Positions 56,097 to 64,000 of a stretch of 64,000 nt of DNA are shown here, piece after piece. This stretch comes from Heterodera schachtii (taxonomy: Eukaryota > Nematoda > Chromadorea > Rhabditida > Heteroderidae). Both the position numbers and the translations under genes were made by a program. Where the stretch lies: NCBI GenBank assembly GCA_023374025.1, contig SIJG01000070.1:314747-378746 (forward strand), given 5' to 3'. Each line of letters opens with the position of its first letter. Within the stretch, counting starts at the first letter, position 1. Below the pieces are notes generated by a model. The model did not search any database, was not told the origin of the DNA, and saw only the letters and a list, made by a program, of their open reading frames with translations.

Positions 56097-57423
56097 ATGA
56101 ATTATTCTGTGCTTTCATCCCCACAATATGTAGTACCCCGCACTATCGTCCACAGTGTCTCCCATTCGCAACCATTGGACAGTCTTTTGCGTCAGTCGTC
56201 GGCAGCGGAGGCGGGAGACAGCAGCAGAAGCGGAAGGACGAGTGGGGAGAAGCAGCGGAGAAATGCCACTTCATTTTCCCCATTTAGCAAGATTAGTCTC
56301 TGCACTGGGCGAGGAGGAAGCGGGCGAAAATGCCAAATTGGCCAAATGCGGGGAACGGCGGTGCTCGACAACGCCGAGAGAACTCGGCAAGAAGGGGGGG
56401 GGGGGGGGAATGGTGGCCTGGGACAGAGCTGTCCCGAAGGTAATACATTTATTATTAGGGCCCTTGATTTGCATGGACTTCCAATTTTTTTGTAACTTTA
56501 TTTCGGTCTAAAAACCAAGAATCGTATTTTTAGTTTGGTTTGAAGTTGCATGTCGAATACGTTTTTATTTCAATTTTCCATATTTTTATCCATATTTCGG
56601 CATTTTTTCACAAGAAAACTCGAAAAATAATACACCCCTAAAACCAAAAGTCTTTTAAAAATTCGAAATTAGCCAAGTTTTTTAATGTTTAAAATCTTAT
56701 TCAAAATAATTTTATTTGAAAATTCTTTGCCTCACAATTAGAAAAAACGATTTTCTCTAATTTGTTAACGTTTTCATTGGCGGCGTCACGCTCTTGCGTA
56801 TAAAATTATTAATTAACAATTTGTTACATCAAATATTAAATTTATATAAATTTTTGTTTTTCGCGAATTAAACTGTTTTTTGCTTTTAGTCGCAAAATTT
56901 TAATAATTTTAAATTCTAAAATTTGAATTCAATTTATTTTTTCCATATTTTTCAGTTTTTATCGTTTTAACATTTTTTCAAAATTTTATTTATTTTTTCT
57001 TCCATATTATATTCTATTTTTTGGAATTTTTTGTCCGTAAAACCCAGGCCCTATTAATTATTTATAAAAATGATGATATTTTGCATTAAGATGAAGCAAG
57101 TCCGGCCAAGCAACAGCTGATTTCAGCAGACAAAAAAGCGAGGAACAAAAAATATGTTTTTAATTCGCTGTTTTTAAATATTAAACTGGTAGATTTAATC
57201 ATTAAAAAAGTGAATCCCCTCAAAATTCGTTGGGATTTCGTCAAATTTGTTTAAATTCCCGCGTTTCGCTTCAGCAATGCCTTTCTATTCGCTTATATAA
57301 ACCGCGTTTTGCCTGCTGCTTCCAGCAATAACAAAGAACACTTTGTGGGTGCCGGAGCGATGGCGGAGAACGAAGGCATTCGGAAAACGGGGAATTTTGG
57401 TGCGCGAGGACAACGCCAAATAA
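56097..57423 (+). CDS. Weak two-exon gene candidate
   Basis: Exon 56097-56439 begins with ATG and ends at a GTAATA donor in phase 1. Exon 57326-57423 follows TTCCAG in phase 1 and ends in TAA with TLWVPERWRRTKAFGKRG. The first exon is Ser/Arg/Gly-rich, passes a 14-G run (56395-56408), and two other frames are also open, so frame choice is unsafe. The 886-base intron is AT-rich with a TACACCCCTAAAA scrap near 56630. There is no recognisable domain. Confidence 0.28.
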
Positions 57424-57539
57424 TGCCATTGGCACCAAATTTGAGAATTTATCGGCACCGCCGACAAATTATGGGGCAAAGGCGAAGAGCAACAGAACAA
57501 AATGGACAAAAAGGGCAAAAGATAAAAATGTGACGAGAT

Positions 57540-58906
57540 CAAATTTGACAGTGATCAATATGTTAATTATAATTTACTAATGAACAATTACCACGTTTAT
57601 TTAACTTGACATTGAGAAAAAAAAGCAGAGGAAACTCCCGATAGAATGGTACCGAAAAATATTTAATTTCAATTATAAATTTTTATGTTATTTTATGATC
57701 GCGTAAATAATATTTTATGGTTGTGTATAGTTTTTAAGATCGTGTAAAACTACAATAGAGCTAAATAAACAAATATGTTATCGCTTTTTTTGACTCCAAA
57801 ATCTCCCATATTTTTTGACCAAGGATGTTCATATTTTGTAAAGAATATTCCGCTGAGAACCCTACAATATTTTATGTAATATTTTAATTTTGCTTGGGGC
57901 CATTTTCGCGTCTCAAATGGCAAATACTCAAATGAGTGACTGTTTTATGCCGATTTGCTCTTTGTCTCCTTTTCCCCATTCATTTTTTGCTGTGGCGTCT
58001 GCTGACCCTTCCGCGGCATTTTCTGCTGCTTCGGTGGGGTCAAATGTTTCCCCGCCAATTCTCTGCTATAAATCGCCGTTTTCTCAACATTCATCAATCC
58101 ATCTCCTCATTTAAATTAAAAATGGACTTTTGGATTTGATTTTTCTATTAAGACTAGGACTTTCGCTCCCATACGGCACCCAAAACTGCGTATTTTTCCC
58201 TTCATGACCCGGCCCAATGTGGTACCAAGAAATGAAGAATTTCCATTAATTTGATAAAGTATTATTGATTCTTTCGGTTATACTTTATGAATAGGGTGGG
58301 GGATTTACTGGCAAAAAATTAACTAAAAAGTGGCAAAAATACCGAAATAATGGCTGTGGCAAAATGAGTGACGAATGCCAAAAAATGGCATAGGTAATTA
58401 ATTTTAGTGGTGAATAGTCCAAAATAATGCTCCCAGATTAAAATTGTGGCATTAAATCATATGGTATATTTTATGAGTGCAAAATTCAATTTAATTTCGC
58501 TGTGGGGTAATATTTTGTCAAATATTTTGGTAACCGATTCCCAGCCGCAGGGATCCTATCAAAAAATGAGTGTTACGAGGGTAGACAGACTTACCCGGGT
58601 AAGCCCCGGTTAACATAAGATTTACTTTACTGCATAATTTAGGTGTTTTTTTTTGATTTTTCAATTTTTAAAATTAATATAATAGCCCCCAAATTTCTCG
58701 GTGCCCAAACTTCATGTCGCCCCTTGCCTTCGATTGCTCATGTTTTTTTAATTTTAATATTTTTGGCATAATGTTTTTTCTGAATTTCTTTAAATGCTTT
58801 CTCTTTTATGGGTCTTTTTGCTTCCGCTTTAAAGCGTTTTAAGCTTTAACCGTTCACTGGTTCAATCTTTACAATCTTTGCCAGATTGGGATTAATTGGG
58901 ATTTTA
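57540..58906. other. Spacer
   Basis: AT-rich, with a GC-richer patch at 57940-58090 that is open in two plus frames but has no linked exon. The final part (58800-58906) is the likely promoter/5' UTR of the next gene. Confidence 0.4.
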
Positions 58907-61900
58907 ATGGAGCGTCAACGCACTTCTTCCGAAAGGTCAATTTCGAGTGCCGATTCGTGGGAATTGGTAAAGATCGACGACCGTGAAAAGGTGAATTTTC
59001 TCCTCCTCTGATAAACAAAAATCATTATCCAATTAAAATGGATATTAAGCAATTGTAAAACTTTGTGAATTCCTTGTCATTTTAGGAAGAAGTTTCTGTG
59101 CCTTTTCCTGTCGAAGATACGAAAAGTTCGACAGTTTCTGATCAATTATTTATTGGACGTAAAATAAGCGCCGAATCTCCACTCATTGACGATCACTTTG
59201 TGGGCTCTGCTGAATCGCCGATGGATGATAAGCTAAGGTATGGATTTTAACTGTAAGGAATTCCGACAAATTTCATTTATTTCTGTTAAATGGCCCTCTC
59301 TTTAAAAATTATTTAATTTTCATAATTGTTGCAAATCTCAGCCTAAATTAAGTGCTGAAAATTCGAATTGTTCGTCTGACAATGAGCAGGACGGCCTCAA
59401 CAACTCCTGGTCCGCCGAAATGGCCAATGGAGCACAAATCCAAGCCGAACAGCAGCCGAATGGGGTCAGTCGCGCCAATTCCTTTGGCCATCCTTTCCAA
59501 TTTATTGTAAACAAAATTTTAAATGCTCCCACGATTTTGGAAAAAATAGTTCAAAAATATTATTCCACAGACGTATAAAAAATTGAAAAAAAAAGTTTGA
59601 GGGGCTAATTTTGAAATTTTGGGGGGTAAAAGGGAGAAAAAAGGCATTTTGGAATAAAATTTCTTAAGAGATTTAGTCAAAAAATTCTTTTTGGAAATGC
59701 CCAAAACTGATTTTATCGTTTAATATAAATTCTTTAAAATTGTACATTTATTTTCTGGTGCCCCATGGAATGCAAAAATTCACTTTTTCCTCAATATTTT
59801 TGTTGTTCCTTTAGAAGGGTCGTCGTGCAACCGCCCGCCGAAGCGAAGGAGCACAAAACGGCAACACCAAACTGAGCGACCCGGTGGGACTGATGACGGT
59901 GCTGTTCTGTGCCATGACGATCACCGCACTTTTGTCCATTATCAGTGCGTAAAACGGCGTAATTTGGCAATTATTTCTTGCCCGGGTGGAGACGGCATTT
60001 TTGCAACCCTTAAATTCAAACACATTGAAAACCCGGCATTTTAGAAAATTACTAGGATACAATTCTAAAATTAAATTAATCTAAAGCCACGCTATTAAAC
60101 TGAAAATTATTCAAAATGTCAAATTATTTGTCCCCCTGTGAATGATTCATTTGGTGTGTTTCTTTTTCAGAGAATTTTTCTCTGATCCGCTTTAATCTGC
60201 CGTCAAATTACTCCGCTGGAACGGCTGAAGAAAAGGCGATTGGGTCGGAGTCTGTCGAATTGCTCCACGAGTTTTATGCCAACTGCCAAAGTCAACTCGA
60301 GGATTATGTGAGTGCCAAGTTAACTTATTGCTGCTTTATCCCATTTTATTATTTGCCTTTAGAAAGTTGCTTTTGCCGCCAATTTGGACGCGTTGAAACG
60401 CCTTCAGTCCGCGAAAATGGAGCACAAAAAGACGATCAGAAAGCTCCAAGCGGAGGTGGCCAAGGTGAACATCGCATGCTTTTCGGCAATTCTTTAGCCT
60501 CTCTTTTAACCGCCAAAATGGCAATTCTTTTAGCTGAAAATCGCCGTCCGTTCCTCCGCTTCCGCCGCCGTCTCCGCCGGCGACTCGCCGTTGCCGCTTT
60601 TGCCTCCGCCGGCGATTTCCGCTCGCCAAAACGGCGACCAATCGCAGCGACCGACGGCGGGCGAAGTTTGGGAGTCGAAGGTGGTGAAATTTGAGTTCAT
60701 TTTCCCCGTTGTCTTTGTGATTTGTTTTGTTTACATTTTTCTTGTGCTTTTTGTTATCCTTCGCTTCGATTAAATTGTGCTTTCTTTTTTTAAACCAATG
60801 CTCAAAAGTGCGCTTACAATTAACTTATTTCTAACATTTGCATTAATTTTTTTAGTTTGGAAAAATTTTTAAGTTTTAACCAAAAGATGATAGTTCATTA
60901 AATTTTCAAACTTTCCAACCCGAACATTTTGTTTTATTTTCAAAAATAAGAAAATTACAGCACTTTTTGCCTTTAAAACCATTTGCATCTTTTGTTTTCT
61001 TTTTCCTATTCCATTCTTTGCTTTGCTTATATAAACATTAAACAAATTGTTTTTGTTTTGCTTTTTCGTCTTGCCTCACTCAATAAAACTTTCAAATTTT
61101 GAACACGAAATATAATAAGTAGGCTCAGTTTTGGTGGAAAATCAAAACATAAAATTTTTTCGAGAATTACAAAATATTAAAAACTCATTGACAAAAATTT
61201 TGTTAAGAATTTAAATTCGATTAGAATTTTCCAACGGTTTTTGCTTCCCTATTTATGATGAATTACTGTTTTTCCAAGTTTGTAAATTTAAATAAAAATT
61301 CGCGGGGGGCGTACGACGGGGAAAAATGAATTGCGCCCATATAAATGGGTCGATCTGCGGTTTTTTCCATTAGAAATATTTCCCTTAGCATAGGAGGGAT
61401 ACAATTGAAAACGCAAATTGACTGAAATTCAAACGAGCCAAATTGCCCATTTAAAGCCAATTTTAATCCTATGTTTTTGCTTGCAAATGCCAATTCATTG
61501 TCAGAGTTATTTCCATTTAAAAATGTAATAATTAACAAAATTTAGCGTGCCAATGCGCGAACTGAGTACCGTTGGCGTCGCTTTCTGGACAATTACTCAA
61601 CACCCTCCATCGGCACTTTTGGAACAAAATTCACCAAATGGCTTTTTGATCGGGCGGCGTTGCGCCAAAAGCGGCGCAAATTCAACTCAAGCAAACAAAA
61701 TTGTACTGGAATTTTCTATTTAAAAAAGTGAAACATATTTCCGGAGGTTTTCTGTGTCGCTTTTGGTCATCAAATTCTTCCGAATGGTCCCGAAATTCGA
61801 CAAAAAATTGAAAATTCAAATTCTCAAAGTCGCATTTTTCACAAACCTTTGATAAATGCCAAAAACCTGTTATCATTAAGATTATCGGCACAAATCCAAC

Positions 61901-62149
61901 GTCCATGATGATGATGATGATGATGAAAATGACGAGGATGGCACTTTTGATGGCCATGGAAAGGGTGGCGGTTGGCGTTGGTTTGAACAACGGCACAAAA
62001 TCCGTGCAAAACTGCGAGCGCTTTGCAACAAATTTGAGTACGGCGCGGAAGACTGTTTTGGCATGCCGACTTGGGACAATTTGAAGAAAAAGTTTCAGCA
62101 ATTTGTGATGGGCGATGTTTGGCTCCTCTCAATGAATGAAGTGAAGTGA
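58907..62149 (+). CDS. Single-span membrane coiled-coil protein with candidate LIR motif
   Basis: Nine exons join in phase: 58907-58990, 59086-59237, 59353-59464, 59815-59944, 60171-60307, 60363-60464, 60534-60680, 61546-61702 and 61881-62149 (about 429 residues). Residues 14-25 read SADSWELVKIDD, an aromatic-x-x-aliphatic LC3-interacting pattern flanked by acidic residues and serines. A membrane span follows (LMTVLFCAMTITALLSII), then a heptad-like helix (ALKRLQSAKMEHKKTIRKLQ). The C-terminal half has WRRFLDNY, a poly-Asp run from a (GAT)n repeat, GWRWFEQRHK and CFGMPTWDNLKKKFQQF. There is no signal peptide, so a type II/III ER-like topology is plausible. The layout (LIR, membrane span, coiled coil) recalls ER-phagy receptors such as CCPG1, but similarity is architectural only. 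If the GTGGTG donor at 60681 is not used, the frame ends at 60773 in a hydrophobic tail that looks like intron. Confidence 0.62.
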
Positions 62150-63084
62150 AGTGAAGAAGCACTTGTGGAAAGCTGTACAATATACACACCTTACAGTAAA
62201 CGGCTACTGTATTTGTCTTTTCAGGAAAATCGCATAGGGAGGAAAATATTTTATCCAATTCTCTAATTTGATCCCATGGAATCAACAATTAGCATTAAAT
62301 CACCTTTGTATTTCCGATACATATGCATTTATGAATAAAAATTTTCCAAGATGATCTACAGTTAGTTATGTTGATCTTTTTGGGTAGGATCCCCCTTTTT
62401 TTCTTAATTCCCCCCCCCCCCCTTTCAAATTAAGAAAATTATATGTAAATAAAAACATTCAACAATTTGTACGTACGTATGTGCCAATAACAACAGATTA
62501 AAAACGTTTCGACAATGGCATTTTTATGCCATTTCCCTTGGCATTTCCTATCGTTTCGCTCATTTTCTTTTTTTTTTTATTATTTTTCCATCGCAATTTC
62601 TTTTAATTTGTCGCGTAATTCATTCATTGTTATGCGATTCTCTTTGTACGTTTGGAGACATTGCTGAAAATATCGCTTTTTAAGACTTCAAATATAAATA
62701 TTTATCTATTTTCAGATAAATCAAAATGCTTTTCAATTGCTCCAAAAATATAAGTATTTCAATTTATTTTTTCTAATTTTTATCATAAAACCGCAAAAAT
62801 TAGGCCTAAAATGGTGAAAAAGATGAAAAAATTTGAAAAGTAATAATTGTCAGAATGGATGACATGAAACCTTAACTTTTTTTTTTTTTTTTTTTTACAA
62901 AAACAGCGTCTTTTTTACTTGAAAATTTTCCTAAATTAAAATGAAATTTCAAGTGACAAATGATTTTTTTAAATTTGTAAGTGATCGAAAATTTTGAAAA
63001 TTTGCAATTTATAGTGTAAAGTTTCTGGTCATTCTGACAACTACAAATTAAATGAAATCAGCTTTTTCACTTCATGAAATTTAT
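62150..63084. other. Spacer between convergent genes
   Basis: AT-rich with a C run (62410-62423) and a T run (62879-62896). (GTGAA)n runs over the end of the preceding gene. I see no coding region. Confidence 0.4.
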
Positions 63085-63776
63085 TTACATAAAAACCTTA
63101 ACACTAATTATTATTTTAATCTGCGGTATGATAAATCGGTGACGCCCATGGATGGTGCCAAGTTCGTATTTCTTATTTTCAGACCTTCGACGTTTCAATT
63201 TAGCTTTTCCATTCTTCACTTCGTCCCTGTGCCCTCCCCTCCATTTTACCTTGGTGAGACTGATCAGCGGTTCGTATCCGTTCACACATACATATTCATC
63301 TTCATCCTCTTCCTCCTCCTCTTTTGCTCCCTCTTCGCGCCTTTTGCCACAAATTGCCAATTCTCCGGGCATTGTTTGTTCATACGGAATTGGCACTTCC
63401 TCGCCCTTTTCCACCAGTGAAGCGATCGCTTCGTGCAGCTTTTCCTCTAACTTTTTGCCCCCTCCCCACATTTTGCCCTCATCGTCCACATAAATTGAGT
63501 AATGCATCGACAATTTTTTAATGCCAATGCCTTTGTACGGGTCATTTGCGTCCACTAATCGCTCCCTAAGCCCCTCAAAGGGATTCTCTCCGTCGGTTAG
63601 CAATTCGTAAATTATCACTCCGAATGCCCACACAATGTCCGCTTCTTCCAACGCTTTTTTGTTCGAATTGTCCTTGAATTGTGAATTAATTTCTTTTACA
63701 TTATTATTTTTAAAAACCGTAATTTGTTGCGGGCTTTTGTAGTAAAAGTCGTAAAAGTTTGAGTAGAAAAAAAATC
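63085..63776 (-). CDS. Protein kinase, C-lobe only (partial)
   Basis: The minus-strand frame from about 63776 contains FYYKSPQQITVF, matching kinase subdomain VIII (the A/S-P-E region). ADIVWAFGVIIYELLTDG and NPFEGL follow, matching subdomain IX, where the usual DVWSFG reads DIVWAFG. After that it departs from the fold: a Gly/Lys/Glu-rich region, an acidic run (EEEEEDEDE) and a basic tail, ending in TGA at 63085. The upstream bases (about 63777-63815) read DVRVTYG in another frame across a run of eight T, so either an intron or a one-base slip separates them. The ATP-binding and catalytic loops are not visible here and should lie beyond 64000 or be absent. Whether it is an active kinase cannot be told. 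Confidence 0.65.
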
Positions 63777-63815
63777 TGTGCCGTAAGTGACCCGCACATC
63801 CCCCACCAATTCATT

Positions 63816-64000
63816 CTCATTAAGCTGATGCCTTAATTAACGAAATGCAAAATAATTAGACTTGACCAATTTAATCAAGCAATTAATTAATTCCCTTTTA
63901 ATTGACCTTTTTGGCTGCACCATAAAATTCTGAGGCTGTGGAATATCTACAGAAATTGATCCCATTTTTTGGCCTTTTTTGCCGCTGTTTTTTTCCAAAA
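63816..64000 (-). other. Upstream part of the kinase gene, unresolved
   Basis: A minus-strand frame starting ATG at about 63967 (MGSISVDIPQPQNF) is open for some 40 codons and could be another kinase exon, but no splice link is certain. The window ends here. Confidence 0.25.

Noticed and set aside
60681..60773. Second transmembrane segment at the end of the LIR-motif protein
   Set aside because: The hydrophobic stretch follows a GTGGTG donor and is T-rich like an intron; two further exons (61546, 61881) join in phase, so it is more likely intronic.

Overview
The window is nuclear DNA from a nematode, most likely a plant-parasitic tylenchid (cyst-nematode-like). That assignment is an inference. 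It rests on short GT-AG introns (many of 40-80 bases), moderately GC-rich exons set in very AT-rich introns and spacers, and gene families typical of nematodes: an srsx-type chemoreceptor, a cuticlin-type ZP protein, a mig-32-like PCGF protein and a TIL inhibitor. The genes are split by introns, so I rebuilt them from frame, splice sites and phase. The coordinates given for a CDS span all its exons.

Layout. 1-5.9 kb: AT-rich DNA with hAT-like miniature elements, an inverted-arm repeat and a small secreted-peptide gene with a decayed copy. 5.9-8.4 kb (+): a complete seven-exon chemoreceptor. 9.2-14 kb: decayed copies of nearby genes, fold-back repeats and a 1.9-kb inverted repeat. 14.2-16 kb (+): an unrecognised lysine-rich gene, then tRNA-Gln(CTG) (-). 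16.3-17.2 kb (-): the C-terminal half of a cuticlin-type ZP gene. 17.3-25.5 kb (-): a full-length, frame-broken Ty3/gypsy element with 98%-similar LTRs, placed just where the missing 5' half of the ZP gene should be. 25.5-30.4 kb (+): a minisatellite and a Polycomb PCGF (mig-32-like) gene. 31.1-32.1 kb (-): peptidyl-tRNA hydrolase 2. 32-34.2 kb: repeats, including one hAT-like element nested in another. 35.3-44.1 kb (+): a 13-exon gene for a predicted 1844-residue secreted protein built from repeated modules that I do not recognise. 44.7 kb (-): a tiny secreted-peptide gene with a possible amidation site. 45.5 kb: a GC-rich rDNA-like fragment. 47.7-49.5 kb: a polypyrimidine tract and a hAT-like element with perfect ends. 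49.5-54.0 kb (+): an ADAM-type metalloprotease. 54.9-55.9 kb (+): a TIL-domain inhibitor. 58.9-62.1 kb (+): a membrane coiled-coil protein with a candidate LIR motif. 63.1 kb to the end (-): the C-terminal part of a protein kinase.

There is no operon-like functional cluster. The secretory theme (ADAM, TIL inhibitor, giant secreted protein, small peptides) may reflect neighbourhood or parasitic lifestyle, but that is not shown by the sequence. The most notable signals are four. First, a family of short hAT-type elements with 8-base target duplications, which share internal cores but carry a different repeated 'word' at their ends. Second, an SGNH-hydrolase-like domain at the C-terminus of the gypsy pol frame. 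Third, the modular secreted protein. Fourth, a ZP gene apparently cut by the retroelement.
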